Of a DNA stretch of 64,000 nt, positions 10,948-20,019 are shown piece after piece. A program made the position numbers and the translations under genes. Below the pieces are notes generated by a model. The model saw only the letters and a program-made list of their open reading frames with translations, had not been told where the DNA came from and did not search any database. The stretch covers positions 2,976,001 through 3,040,000 of the forward strand of contig CP083824.1 of NCBI GenBank assembly GCA_023023105.1, written 5' to 3'. How positions within the stretch are numbered: position 1 is the stretch's first letter; each line of letters opens with the position of its first letter. Origin of the DNA: Enterobacter ludwigii. GTDB taxonomy: Bacteria > Pseudomonadota > Gammaproteobacteria > Enterobacterales > Enterobacteriaceae.

Positions 10948-12171
10948 TTATCCCCGTATATCTGCAATAAATTGGCTCAACACGTTCTCTTTTTCGAGCG
11001 TGCGTTCGGCATATTCACGTGCCACCGTGTTCACTTTTGGCATGGCAAGTGCCTGTTCAATGCCGGTAACCAGCGCCGGGACCGATTCCGGCTCCACGCA
11101 CACGGCAATCCCCGGATAGCTGTTACACAGCTGGCCTAATTCTGTTTCGGCTTCTGCTGTAATCACCGCGTTGCCACCCACTGCCAGAATGTTGGTCAGT
11201 TTGGACGGCAGCACCGCATCCGCCGCGCCACGCTTCTGCACAACCAGATGGCAATCGCCCATCTTCAGCAGCGCAGGCAGAGCTTCGTAGGACTGAAGCG
11301 GGAAGAATTTCACGTTGGTCAGGCCGCGTTCGCTTGCCATTTTTTCCAGCCGCGCCTTTCCACCCCCCTGCCCGACAATCACAAACATCCACGGCTGCTT
11401 GCTGAGCAACTGGGCCGCTTCAATCACGCTCTCCAGCCCCTGCTTTTCGCCGATATTGCCTGAGTAAAGAATGATTTTTTGATCATCAGGCAAACCGAGC
11501 TGGGCGCGTAGCGCCTGAGCGTCACTTTCAGTTACGTCGCGAAAACGCGCCACTTCGGACCAGTTGGGGAAAAAGATCACCTTCTGAGCCGGAACGCCCT
11601 TCTCCTGCGCTTTGTTCATCATTGAGCGCGAGATGGTCGAGACATAATCCACGTTATGCAGACCGCTACGCTCAAACGCGCTGGCGAGTTTCGCCACTTT
11701 GCCGCCTTTACTTTTGCCTGCCATCCCCAGGCCAAGCATGGCGTCCACTTCATAATCCTGAATATGCAGCAAGGTGCGCGCGCCGGAGAGTTTGCCCAGC
11801 AGGCGCATGCCTGGCGTGCAAAACAGCGTCGGCACCACACCGATGATGCGATCCGGCTTCCAACGACGTTGCGCCATCAGCGGGAAGAAACTGCTCAGGG
11901 CGAAGCTGCCAAGATGAATCAAGCGTTTCAGCGTTGACGGCTGCTTAGGCACATACAGCGGGCAGCGCCAGACGGTCGCCGCGCCCTCTTCGCGCCGGTA
12001 GCGCCAGCTTGAGTAGCGCTCGCCCACTTTCCATTCCGGGTAGTACGGCGGCGCGGTAATGACCCGCACGTCATGTCCCTGGCTCGCCATCCACTCGACC
12101 ATTTCGCCGGTGTATTTCCCGATACCGGTTAGCTCCGGTGAGTAGTTGATTCCATACACTAAAATTTTCAT
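10948..12171 (-). CDS. wcaI: colanic acid glycosyltransferase WcaI
   Basis: A GT4-type fucosyl/hexosyl transferase of the colanic acid pathway, 407 residues from ATG 12171 (MKILVYGINY). This start is preferred over the ATG at 12180 because AGGA lies 8 bp upstream of it, whereas for 12180 it would abut the start codon; 12171 also gives the E. coli length. Motifs include GIGKYTGEM near the N-terminus, SGNIGEKQGLE, and KRGAADAVLPSKLTNILAVGG in two parts. The upstream ATG overlaps the gmm stop as ATGA, but that overlap was created by the repeat that extends gmm. Confidence 0.93.
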   Translation of the reverse strand: MKILVYGINYSPELTGIGKYTGEMVEWMASQGHDVRVITAPPYYPEWKVGERYSSWRYRREEGAATVWRCPLYVPKQPSTLKRLIHLGSFALSSFFPLMAQRRWKPDRIIGVVPTLFCTPGMRLLGKLSGARTLLHIQDYEVDAMLGLGMAGKSKGGKVAKLASAFERSGLHNVDYVSTISRSMMNKAQEKGVPAQKVIFFPNWSEVARFRDVTESDAQALRAQLGLPDDQKIILYSGNIGEKQGLESVIEAAQLLSKQPWMFVIVGQGGGKARLEKMASERGLTNVKFFPLQSYEALPALLKMGDCHLVVQKRGAADAVLPSKLTNILAVGGNAVITAEAETELGQLCNSYPGIAVCVEPESVPALVTGIEQALAMPKVNTVAREYAERTLEKENVLSQFIADIRG

Positions 12172-12176
12172 ACACT

Positions 12177-12770
12177 TCATCCTTCAACCTGACTCTGCGT
12201 TGGCTGCGTCTGCTCACCCCAGTCACTTGCTTCAGCAAGCTCCTGGGGATTCCCAGACTTGCCGCCTTGATTCAGGCTGAATGATTTCGTGTAACATCCC
12301 GGCACTCCGGACTGACGATCCGCAAGGAAATACGCCCGACTGTTGTCGTGGACGTTGTCGCTCGCGAGCAACGCCTCTGGCGTCTGCCAGCGGTAGTCGT
12401 CATGCTGAGCATCAGGCAGACGCAGGTCTGCCTCATGCACCTTCAGGCGGAACCCCAGCACGATGTAGTGCGTGCTGAACCCGGTGCCCGAAAAGTTATC
12501 GTCATAGAAGTGCTGCCAGACCCCGTAAAACTGGCCCGCCGCCATCGGCAGCTTAAGGCCCAGTTCTGCCAGAGTGAGACGCTCAAACGCATCGCTTAGC
12601 ATCTCATCCTTCTGCACGCGCCCGCCGGGCACGAACCAGAAGCCCTGTGCAGGACGGTTGGTTCGTTTCCCCAGCAAGAACTCGCCGCGTTCGTTCTCCA
12701 CAATCAAATCTATTGAGATGAGCGGAGTGGAACGAACGATCGTGGCAAAATCTTCCTGACTTAAAAACAT
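12177..12770 (-). CDS. gmm: GDP-mannose mannosyl hydrolase Gmm with repeat-derived tail
   Basis: A Nudix-fold enzyme that hydrolyses GDP-mannose or GDP-glucose to the sugar and GDP. The start chosen is [10 protein letters not shown] at 12770. The atypical Nudix box ([19 protein letters not shown]) is the form seen in Gmm. Homology to the roughly 160-residue E. coli protein ends at about residue 159 (RQSGVPGC). The last 38 or so residues, about 197 in total, are encoded by a hairpin-forming repeat at 12183-12300. The catalytic domain is complete, so activity is probably kept. Confidence 0.92.
   Translation of the reverse strand: MFLSQEDFATIVRSTPLISIDLIVENERGEFLLGKRTNRPAQGFWFVPGGRVQKDEMLSDAFERLTLAELGLKLPMAAGQFYGVWQHFYDDNFSGTGFSTHYIVLGFRLKVHEADLRLPDAQHDDYRWQTPEALLASDNVHDNSRAYFLADRQSGVPGCYTKSFSLNQGGKSGNPQELAEASDWGEQTQPTQSQVEG
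12183..12300. repeat. hairpin repeat fused to the gmm 3' end
   Basis: The segment contains a long inverted repeat: CCCCAG at 12217-12222 and CTTGCT at 12226-12231 pair with AGCAAG at 12234-12239 and CTGGGG at 12243-12248. I believe it is a dispersed enterobacterial intergenic repeat (recall of similar hairpins next to other enterobacterial genes, not a search). It is open in the gmm frame and supplies a new stop codon that overlaps an ATG of wcaI. Confidence 0.6.
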
Positions 12771-12772
12771 CA

Positions 12773-13738
12773 TTACCCCCGGAAGCGGTGCTGGTTTTCC
12801 AGGAACCACTGGTAGGTACTGGCCAGTCCCTGCTCCAGTGACACCTCGTGATACCAGCCCAACTGATGCAGACGGGTCACGTCCAGCAGTTTGCGCGGCG
12901 TGCCGTCCGGTTTCGTGGCGTCAAACACCACGCGGCCTTTGTAGCCCACCACCTGCGCGATGGTTTGCGCCAGCTCGCGGATGGTGCAGTCAATGCCGGT
13001 ACCGACGTTGATGTGCGACAGCATTGGCTCGGTGTTCTCCTGCCACACTTCGCGATCCAGCTCCATCACGTGAATGCTGGCGGCCGCCATGTCGTCCACG
13101 TGCAGGAATTCACGCATTGGCGTGCCGCTACCCCACACCACCACATCCGGCGCGTTCTCGGCGGTCGCCTCGTGAAAACGACGCAGCAGCGCCGGGATCA
13201 CGTGCGAGTTGCTCGGGTGGAAGTTGTCGTGCGGCCCGTACAGGTTGGTCGGCATCACCGAGCGATAGTCTCGGTTATACTGACGGTTGTAAGACTCGCA
13301 CAGCTTGATCCCGGCAATCTTGGCGATGGCGTAAGGTTCGTTGGTCGCTTCCAGCGTTCCCTGCAGCAGTTCGCTTTCGGCGATGGGCTGCTTTGCCATT
13401 TTCGGGTAGATACAGGATGAGCCGAGGAACAGCAGCTTATTCACGTTGTGCAGGTGCGCCGCGTGAATGATGTTGCTCTCAATCATCATGTTCTCGTAGA
13501 TGAAATCCGCCGGGTAGGTGTTGTTGGCAACAATGCCGCCCACCTTCGCCGCCGCCAGATACACCTGGTCAATGCGTTCATTTGCAAAGAAGTCCTGTAC
13601 CGCACGGCTATCGAGCAGGTTTAGCTCGTCACGCGTGCGGACAACCACTTCAACGTCACCGCGCTGCTCCAGCTGGCGAACAATCGCGGAACCCACCATT
13701 CCGCGATGACCGGCGACAAAAATACGTTGTTTTGTCAT
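12773..13738 (-). CDS. fcl: GDP-L-fucose synthase Fcl (WcaG)
   Basis: A bifunctional 3,5-epimerase/4-reductase that turns GDP-4-keto-6-deoxymannose into GDP-L-fucose using NADPH. The 321-residue extended SDR has the dinucleotide motif GHRGMVG at 10-16, the serine region LGSSCIYP, and the YAIAK catalytic pair. The length matches E. coli. It starts 2 bp after the gmd stop, and its end overlaps nothing because gmm starts at 12770. Confidence 0.97.
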   Translation of the reverse strand: MTKQRIFVAGHRGMVGSAIVRQLEQRGDVEVVVRTRDELNLLDSRAVQDFFANERIDQVYLAAAKVGGIVANNTYPADFIYENMMIESNIIHAAHLHNVNKLLFLGSSCIYPKMAKQPIAESELLQGTLEATNEPYAIAKIAGIKLCESYNRQYNRDYRSVMPTNLYGPHDNFHPSNSHVIPALLRRFHEATAENAPDVVVWGSGTPMREFLHVDDMAAASIHVMELDREVWQENTEPMLSHINVGTGIDCTIRELAQTIAQVVGYKGRVVFDATKPDGTPRKLLDVTRLHQLGWYHEVSLEQGLASTYQWFLENQHRFRG

Positions 13739-13740
13739 TC

Positions 13741-14862
13741 TCAGGACTCCAGCGCGATGGCAACCTCGTAGCCATGAGACTTGAGCAGGGAGTGTTTTTT
13801 CGCTGCTTCAAGATCTTTGGCTACCATCTCGGAAACCATCTCCTGCAGAGTGGTTTCTGGTTTCCAGCCCAGCTTCTCGTGCGCTTTGGTTGGGTCGCCC
13901 AGCAAGGTTTCCACTTCAGCAGGACGGAAGTAGCGCGGGTCAACCTGAACAATTACGTCGCCCGGCTTCACGCCCGGTGCGTCATGGCCCGTCACGGAGA
14001 CCACGATGCCCTTCTCTTCCACGCCGGTGCCTTCAAAGCGCAGTTTGATACCCAGCTGAGCGGCAGCCATTTCGACGAACTGACGGACGGAATACTGCAC
14101 GCCGGTCGCAATGACAAAGTCTTCTGGTTTGTCCTGCTGCAGCATCATCCACTGCATTTTCACGTAGTCTTTGGCATGGCCCCAGTCACGCAGGGAGTCC
14201 ATGTTGCCGAGGTGCAGGCACGATTCCAGACCCTGCGCAATGTTGGCGATAGCGCGGGTGATTTTGCGGGTCACGAAAGTTTCGCCGCGGCGCGGAGATT
14301 CGTGGTTGAACAGAATGCCGTTACAGGCGTACATGCCGTAGGATTCACGGTAGTTTACGGTGATCCAGTAGGCGTACAGTTTCGCCACCGCGTAAGGTGA
14401 ACGCGGGTAGAACGGCGTGGTCTCTTTCTGAGGAATTTCCTGCACCAGACCGTACAGCTCAGAGGTAGATGCCTGGTAGAAACGGGTTTTCTTCTCAAGA
14501 CCAAGGAAACGAATCGCTTCCAGAAGACGCAGGGTGCCCATGGCATCAACGTCAGCGGTGTATTCCGGGGATTCGAAAGAAACGGCTACGTGGCTCATCG
14601 CCCCCAGGTTGTACACTTCATCCGGCTGCACTTCCTGCAGAATACGGGTCAGGTTTGAGGTATCGGTCAGGTCGCCGTAGTGCAGATGGAATTTCGGGTT
14701 CGCCGCATGTGGATCCTGATAAATATGATCCACACGTTCAGTGTTGAAAGACGACGCACGACGTTTAATACCGTGCACTTCATACCCTTTTTCCAGCAGT
14801 AACTCTGCCAGGTAAGAACCATCCTGCCCGGTAACGCCGGTGATGAGAGCGACTTTAGACAT
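13741..14862 (-). CDS. gmd: GDP-mannose 4,6-dehydratase Gmd
   Basis: First step of GDP-L-fucose synthesis. The 373-residue extended SDR has [10 protein letters not shown] at 9-18, the ASTSELYG block with the catalytic Thr/Ser-Glu, and [10 protein letters not shown] with the Tyr-Lys pair. [14 protein letters not shown] is the substrate-binding segment. The sequence is nearly that of E. coli. It heads the gmd-fcl-gmm part of the operon and lies 24 bp after wcaF. Confidence 0.97.
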   Translation of the reverse strand: MSKVALITGVTGQDGSYLAELLLEKGYEVHGIKRRASSFNTERVDHIYQDPHAANPKFHLHYGDLTDTSNLTRILQEVQPDEVYNLGAMSHVAVSFESPEYTADVDAMGTLRLLEAIRFLGLEKKTRFYQASTSELYGLVQEIPQKETTPFYPRSPYAVAKLYAYWITVNYRESYGMYACNGILFNHESPRRGETFVTRKITRAIANIAQGLESCLHLGNMDSLRDWGHAKDYVKMQWMMLQQDKPEDFVIATGVQYSVRQFVEMAAAQLGIKLRFEGTGVEEKGIVVSVTGHDAPGVKPGDVIVQVDPRYFRPAEVETLLGDPTKAHEKLGWKPETTLQEMVSEMVAKDLEAAKKHSLLKSHGYEVAIALES

Positions 14863-14886
14863 GTTTATATTCCTCTACTTATGAAT

Positions 14887-15435
14887 TTAATCAGTTTCAA
14901 CGCGTTCGCGTATCACCACTGCGGGGTTGCCACGGCAAACTTTATTTGCCGGTAGCGATTTAAAAACGCTGCTGCGGGCACCCACTACCGTGCCATCGCC
15001 AACAGAAACACCCGGTGCAACAAAAACATCTGTCGCCAGCCAGCATTTTTCACCGATCACAATAGGTGACGCGGTAATATCAAAATGCTGACTCATAAAG
15101 TCGTGGCTGCCGGTGCACAGATAACACTTCTGTGAAATCACCGAATTTGCGCCAATCGTAATTTCGCCAAGGGTATATAACACTGCGTCATCCCCTACCC
15201 ATACGTAATCCCCAAGCGTTAATTTCCAGGGATAGGTAATTTTTACCGACGGACGAATAACTACGTTTTTTCCGATTTTTGCGCCAAAAAGCCGCAATAA
15301 GAATGCTCGCCAGCGGTAGAGTATTTGCGGCGACCAGGCAAATAACGTTGCCTGAACGGCCCACCACAACTGCACCTTAATACCGTTACCCCCGCGAAAA
15401 CCTTTCGGCACGGTGAATCCTTTAAGATCCTGCAT
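14887..15435 (-). CDS. wcaF: colanic acid acetyltransferase WcaF
   Basis: A 182-residue left-handed beta-helix (hexapeptide repeat) O-acetyltransferase that decorates the colanic acid repeat with acetyl from acetyl-CoA. Repeats of the I/V-G-x-x form (IGKNVVI, LGDYVWV, IGANSVI, IGEKCWL, VGDGTVV) run from about residue 50 to 165. The catalytic His lies in CTGSHDF. It shows the common N-terminal family pattern ending in LLRLFGAKIG. It sits 16 bp after wcaE. Confidence 0.94.
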   Translation of the reverse strand: MQDLKGFTVPKGFRGGNGIKVQLWWAVQATLFAWSPQILYRWRAFLLRLFGAKIGKNVVIRPSVKITYPWKLTLGDYVWVGDDAVLYTLGEITIGANSVISQKCYLCTGSHDFMSQHFDITASPIVIGEKCWLATDVFVAPGVSVGDGTVVGARSSVFKSLPANKVCRGNPAVVIRERVETD

Positions 15436-15451
15436 TGCGTTTCCTTATATT

Positions 15452-16198
15452 TCAGGCTTTGTTATATAAGGCTTTGGTTTTACCTGTGGTTTTCAGACGT
15501 AATAAATAAGACAGTTCTGCCCAGAAGGCCGGCACGCGCAATATTTTTCGCTGTACGTTTTTTGCATCCTGGCACAACTCCAGGTTGTTCGAAGTGGATA
15601 CACCGCCCATGGAAAATTCGGACACCAGCCCCTTAATTCGACGGAACGGGTAGCCAGACTTATATAAACTGGCTGCCAGCGCATAATCGGATGACACTTT
15701 ATACTGCAAGTCGAACGGCTGTTTTTTCAGACCTTTTACCGGAAAGAAAATGGCCTGATGACTGGCGGGTAGACTGTGATAGATATACCAACCTGGTTTC
15801 GCACTGCGGCAAACTTTATGTCCATCCCCGAAATCGAGCAGCGCATCGCCAATAAACATGGCCTCTTCTTTCTGGCGAGCCAGCTGTCGGGCAAACATCG
15901 CCACGTCATCGTGGAACACATCACCCGAATTCAGGAAGATCACATAGCGGCCCTTCGCCATCTCAATGCCTTTATTCATCGCATCGTAGATGCCTTTATC
16001 TTTCTCACTGATGTAGCGTAAGTTGAACTCACCGTTGAGTTTTTCCAGAAACTCTGCCGTACCGTCGTTTGAGCCGCCATCAACCACGATCCACTCAAAG
16101 GTAAGGCTCGGATCGCGCGCCAGATTGCGCAGCGAGCGCCAGGTTTTTACCACCCCTTCGTAATTACGAAAAGCGACAGTAATGACGCTTAGAAACAT
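15452..16198 (-). CDS. wcaE: colanic acid glycosyltransferase WcaE
   Basis: A 248-residue GT2-family (GT-A fold) transferase. The N-terminal [11 protein letters not shown], the [13 protein letters not shown] nucleotide-binding stretch near 35-48 and FLNSGDVF near 90-97 (in the DxD position) are family features. It transfers one sugar of the colanic acid unit; which sugar is not readable. Its start is 12 bp after the wcaD stop. Confidence 0.94.
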   Translation of the reverse strand: MFLSVITVAFRNYEGVVKTWRSLRNLARDPSLTFEWIVVDGGSNDGTAEFLEKLNGEFNLRYISEKDKGIYDAMNKGIEMAKGRYVIFLNSGDVFHDDVAMFARQLARQKEEAMFIGDALLDFGDGHKVCRSAKPGWYIYHSLPASHQAIFFPVKGLKKQPFDLQYKVSSDYALAASLYKSGYPFRRIKGLVSEFSMGGVSTSNNLELCQDAKNVQRKILRVPAFWAELSYLLRLKTTGKTKALYNKA

Positions 16199-16210
16199 AA
16201 GACCACCTCG

Positions 16211-17431
16211 TCATGAATTCGTAATATTAAGCGCTTTACGCAGAATAAACGGACAAACAATTAAGAAAGCATATTCCGGGCTAAATATTGAACCGGTAAA
16301 AAACAGCGACATTGGCGTAAACAGATAAAGCTGCACGCGAAAGTTCTGGTTATCACCAAACGCGTTAATCATCATTTTGAAAACTTTAAACAGATACCAA
16401 ATTGTCAACAGTACGGCAAACCACGAAAAATAAATAATTAACAGATACAGACCATTGTCTATGGTTTTACCGACATCCGCACCGTTAAAGATTCCGAATG
16501 ATGCAACATATTCGTAAAGTGAGCCAAATCTTACTACACCATCAATATGGGTTAAGGAATAACCCACCATCACCAGCGGACCAATGATGCGATAATAAGA
16601 TGAAGACCCTTCCGTTCCCAAATCACCCAGACGTTCTGAGATGTACGGGAAAGCAAATATAACGCCGACCATGAATACCGTCAGGGAGATAATTGCCAGC
16701 GGCAGTTTTTTCTTAATTGCCTCTTTGTTCAGGTACTGGAACGCCCACTCCAGCAGGTAAAACAGGATAAATGTCATTACCCCCGAGAACGATCCTGACA
16801 GAACAATTCCTGCAAGAATCATAGCATCGGTCTTAGGCGTTTTGATACCAAACTGTTTGATGCTGAGCCAAATTGAGATTAACGCCAGAGCGAAAAACGC
16901 CGGTTCAAAATAGAGGGCCGTAGTACGCTTCCCGCCAAACTTGATGAAGTTCAATACATAGCTGTTACTGTAAATGAGATATTTCGAAATTATCTCCATC
17001 AGGCTACTACCACCGGTGAGAATAATTTGTGCCATTTCCAGTGCGGCAAGCATAACAATTAACGCAACGGCAATATAAAAGAACCTGAGGATTTTCCGAT
17101 AATTGTGTGGAGAAATGGTTTTAAAACGAATACTCCAGACCATTCCGATAATAATGACAATATAAACAAACAGCATGGTCGAGGTGACGTATTTACTGGC
17201 ATCCAGTGACTGTCCAAAGATGTAGTTAAATAGCGTCAGGCACGTCCCCATCCCCAGGGCAATCATCAGCTTCTTAAGGTTGATTTTATCGACATACAGC
17301 AGAAGCAGGACAGGCAAGAAAGTAACGATAGTTATCGGGAAGCTTTCGCCTAGCTGGGCAATCTTAACGTTAACCAGCAGGTAGATCAGCGGCAGCAACA
17401 GATAACTACAGATTCTGATAGAACGAGACAT
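16211..17431 (-). CDS. wcaD: colanic acid polymerase WcaD
   Basis: A Wzy-type polymerase that joins flipped repeat units in the periplasm. ATG 17431 (MSRSIRICSY) is chosen because it gives 406 residues, the E. coli length, and the first membrane segment directly follows; an open frame continues upstream to 17623 but only as antisense-like low-complexity sequence inside wcaC. About ten hydrophobic segments are visible, and a longer hydrophilic loop containing GDLGTEGSSSYYR lies in the second half. Its start overlaps the end of wcaC by 26 bp. Codon use is more AT-rich than in its neighbours, as is usual for Wzy genes. Confidence 0.94.
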   Translation of the reverse strand: MSRSIRICSYLLLPLIYLLVNVKIAQLGESFPITIVTFLPVLLLLYVDKINLKKLMIALGMGTCLTLFNYIFGQSLDASKYVTSTMLFVYIVIIIGMVWSIRFKTISPHNYRKILRFFYIAVALIVMLAALEMAQIILTGGSSLMEIISKYLIYSNSYVLNFIKFGGKRTTALYFEPAFFALALISIWLSIKQFGIKTPKTDAMILAGIVLSGSFSGVMTFILFYLLEWAFQYLNKEAIKKKLPLAIISLTVFMVGVIFAFPYISERLGDLGTEGSSSYYRIIGPLVMVGYSLTHIDGVVRFGSLYEYVASFGIFNGADVGKTIDNGLYLLIIYFSWFAVLLTIWYLFKVFKMMINAFGDNQNFRVQLYLFTPMSLFFTGSIFSPEYAFLIVCPFILRKALNITNS

Positions 17432-18623
17432 ACTCCTCCAGCATCTGTTGTCCACTGTAGGCCTTGCGGCTGCGCTTGCGGAACGATTCCAGGTCAGTAC
17501 CAAATACGGCCTGCGCGATATCGGCTTTCGGCAGTTGCACCAGCGGCAGCACCTCGTTTTCAGCGAACGTTTTACCGCCCGATTTTTCCAGCACTTCACG
17601 CGCAGCGTCGCTGTGGGTGGCAATCACCGGCACGCCGATAGAGAGTGCTTCGCAAAGGATCAGGGGATAGTTATCCACCCGGGAGCTGAACACCAAGGCA
17701 TCCATTTCGTTCAGTGCACTCATCAGTTTGCGTTTGTCGGTTTCAAACCCGTGATTGACCACGTTTGTCCCTTCGAACGGGGAAAACTTGCCGAAGGTAT
17801 GCAGCTCGATATTGTCGCCCAGCGCCATCATGTCGCGCACCAGCTGCTGATTGGTTTTACCGTCATAACGCAGGTCATGCGCAACGATAGCGATTTTAGG
17901 TTTGCCCGTGGTTTCGGCCACCGGAGTCAGCTCGGCAAGAATGGCTTCCGTCGCCACGTCGATGCCGTTGTTGATAATCTTGCAGCGCCCTGCCCCGTAA
18001 AGGCTGTTGAACGCATCCGCCACATGCTGGCTTGGGGAGATAAACGTGCACCCCAGCGAAAGCATGTCGCGGAACAGCTGGCGCTTACCCTCCACCAGTT
18101 GATGAGCACGATCCACTTTCACCGGTGGGTAGTTACTTAATGTCGGGCATTTCCGGCAGTTATTTTTCCAGCCTTCGCAACCGTCGGTAAACGCACAGCG
18201 GCCGGTCACGCTCCAGTGATCGTGCAGCGTCCAGACAAAGCGGGTGTCCGGTTTATGTGCCTGCACGTTCTCACAAAACGCGACCACCTCTTCCAGGTTG
18301 AGCCAGTAGCTGTGCAACACATGAAAATGCAGCACCACCGGACCGGTGGTTCGCGTCACGGTGCGGTAGAGGTTATTCAGGTTGCCAAACAGATCGCGGT
18401 TAAACAGGCGGAACAGCGCAATGTTGGCGATCGACGTCAATCGTGGGGTCTGTTTCAACACCTGCGGATAGCGATCGTGGCTAACGCTTTTCTTACCCCC
18501 TTTGCCATAGCCATAGACAAAACGGGACTGTAACCCTTTTTGCAGCGCACGCTGATGCAGATCCAGCGCCACGCCGGCCGCCCCGCCTTCTGCGAGGCGT
18601 ACGTTAAATTGCAGAATATTCAT
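17406..18623 (-). CDS. wcaC: colanic acid glycosyltransferase WcaC
   Basis: A 405-residue GT4-type glycosyltransferase. It starts with MNILQFNVRLAEGGAAGVAL, the donor-side glycine loop of GT-B enzymes. The C-terminal half carries CEALSIGVPVIATHSDAARE, the usual EX7E-region equivalent. A cysteine-rich WTLHDHWSVTGRCAF..C..C segment near residues 140-170 is typical of this subfamily. Its ATG overlaps the wcaB stop by 4 bp. Confidence 0.94.
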   Translation of the reverse strand: MNILQFNVRLAEGGAAGVALDLHQRALQKGLQSRFVYGYGKGGKKSVSHDRYPQVLKQTPRLTSIANIALFRLFNRDLFGNLNNLYRTVTRTTGPVVLHFHVLHSYWLNLEEVVAFCENVQAHKPDTRFVWTLHDHWSVTGRCAFTDGCEGWKNNCRKCPTLSNYPPVKVDRAHQLVEGKRQLFRDMLSLGCTFISPSQHVADAFNSLYGAGRCKIINNGIDVATEAILAELTPVAETTGKPKIAIVAHDLRYDGKTNQQLVRDMMALGDNIELHTFGKFSPFEGTNVVNHGFETDKRKLMSALNEMDALVFSSRVDNYPLILCEALSIGVPVIATHSDAAREVLEKSGGKTFAENEVLPLVQLPKADIAQAVFGTDLESFRKRSRKAYSGQQMLEEYVSFYQNL

Positions 18624-19111
18624 TTAATCACCTTCACGCGGGCTTTTTCTCCCACCACCAGCGCGTTATCCGGAATGCTGTCCAGCACCACGCTGCCAGC
18701 GCCAATGGTGACGTTATTACCAATCGTAATATCGCCAATGATCACCACGTTCGCGCCCAGCTCAACGTTATTGCCGATAACCGGGCACGCCAGACTGTCT
18801 GGCCCACGGTTACCGATGGTGACCGCATGACGAATAGTGAGATCATCCCCGGCGACCACGAACTTGTTGATCACCACCGCATAGCCGTGGTGGATGGTAA
18901 AGCGGCGGCCAATGGTGGCTGCGGCCTGAATCTCATAACCAAAAAAGCATTCAGTGATGATGCGGTACAGCACCAGCACCGGTGCAGCCCAGATATTGTT
19001 CAGCACATTTTTCTTGCGCCACACCGAGCAAAAGTGCGCGATGCGGTAGGCCAGGACCATGCAGCACGGGCGCAGGCTCCAGCTGTTTGCGCGGCAATCT
19101 TCCAGAAACAT
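18620..19111 (-). CDS. wcaB: colanic acid acetyltransferase WcaB
   Basis: A 163-residue serine-acetyltransferase-like hexapeptide protein that O-acetylates colanic acid. Repeats from about residue 60 onwards (IGRRFTI, IGNRGPD, IGNNVEL, IGDITIG, IGAGSVV) build the left-handed helix, and the HHGYAVVI segment holds the catalytic His. It overlaps wcaC by 4 bp, and its start codon overlaps the wcaA stop region by 1 bp. Confidence 0.94.
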   Translation of the reverse strand: MFLEDCRANSWSLRPCCMVLAYRIAHFCSVWRKKNVLNNIWAAPVLVLYRIITECFFGYEIQAAATIGRRFTIHHGYAVVINKFVVAGDDLTIRHAVTIGNRGPDSLACPVIGNNVELGANVVIIGDITIGNNVTIGAGSVVLDSIPDNALVVGEKARVKVIK

Positions 19112-19953
19112 TATTTCCCCCGAAGCCCGTCAGCCAGACGCTTGCCGTTACGCACGGAGAGCAATGTCAGCAACGTGCGCCAGTTCATGCGCTTGTTGCG
19201 GATCTGATAGAGGGTAAAGAGCTGATACTTCCTGCTGGCACGATCAAACTTGTCCTTGTGCTTGCGGTAAAAATGGAAGTAGCCCGAGAATTTCTTCGGC
19301 GAGGAGGTGATTTGCATCTCCCCGTGGTTGATATGCAGGATCTGCGTGGCCTCTTCCACTTTCCACGGCTCACCGTATTCCACCACCATCCGAAGGAAGA
19401 TGTCGTAATCCTGCGCGGCCTTGAGTTCGGTATCAAACAGGCACTCTTTAAAGCGCCACGCCCAGGTAAAGACCTGGTTACCAATAATGTTGCGCTTGTA
19501 GAACAGGCGGCGGGAGTACGGTGATTTTGGGTACAACGGCAGGCTGGCAGGCTGCGAGTAGACTTCGCCCTGACAGACATAATCGTTGGCATACAGGAAA
19601 GCATGCGTGACCAGCTGTTCCTTGTGTGACAGGAATGTCGACAGACGGTTCGGCGTCCATTCGTCATCGTCATCAATTCCGGTCAGGTATTGCCCTTTGG
19701 CCTGCGTGATCGCCTGATTGCGTACTGCACACGCGCCGGAATTAATCTCGTTATGCGTATACATCACGCGCGGGTCGTTGAGGTCGGCCACAAATTTCTG
19801 CAATTGCTCGAAAGAGGAGGAACAGTCGTCAACGATGATCAGCTCCCAGTTATCGTAATCCTGTCGCAGTACAGATTTGATTGCACGGATCGCCAGCTGC
19901 TGACGATTCCATGTCGGCATATAGATTGAAACTAAAGGGCGTTGTGTGGTCAT
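19111..19953 (-). CDS. wcaA: colanic acid glycosyltransferase WcaA
   Basis: A GT2-family transferase of 280 residues from ATG 19953 (MTTQRPLVSIYMPT). This start has GGGAAG 5 bp upstream and matches the E. coli length; the in-frame ATG at 19974 lies inside the intergenic hairpin repeat. Family features: SIYMPTWNRQQLAIRAI, IIVDDCSSS, and the DDDDEW metal-binding acidic motif near residue 100. It is the first wca gene after wzc. Confidence 0.95.
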   Translation of the reverse strand: MTTQRPLVSIYMPTWNRQQLAIRAIKSVLRQDYDNWELIIVDDCSSSFEQLQKFVADLNDPRVMYTHNEINSGACAVRNQAITQAKGQYLTGIDDDDEWTPNRLSTFLSHKEQLVTHAFLYANDYVCQGEVYSQPASLPLYPKSPYSRRLFYKRNIIGNQVFTWAWRFKECLFDTELKAAQDYDIFLRMVVEYGEPWKVEEATQILHINHGEMQITSSPKKFSGYFHFYRKHKDKFDRASRKYQLFTLYQIRNKRMNWRTLLTLLSVRNGKRLADGLRGK

Positions 19954-19958
19954 GGTCT

Positions 19959-20015
19959 TCCCCTTATCCCTCACCCCGACCCTCTCCCTGTGGGCTGAGG
20001 GTTAGGGTGAAGGGG
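19959..20015. repeat. imperfect hairpin between wzc and wcaA
   Basis: C-rich and G-rich arms (CCCCTTATCCCTCACCCC.. against ..GGGTTAGGGTGAAGGGG) form a long imperfect stem in the 66-bp gap. A stem-loop at this position in E. coli has been proposed to reduce expression of the wca genes relative to wza-wzb-wzc. No U-run follows on the minus strand, so it does not look like a strong intrinsic terminator. The C-rich sequence also resembles a dispersed enterobacterial intergenic repeat. Confidence 0.6.
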
Positions 20016-20019
20016 ATTT

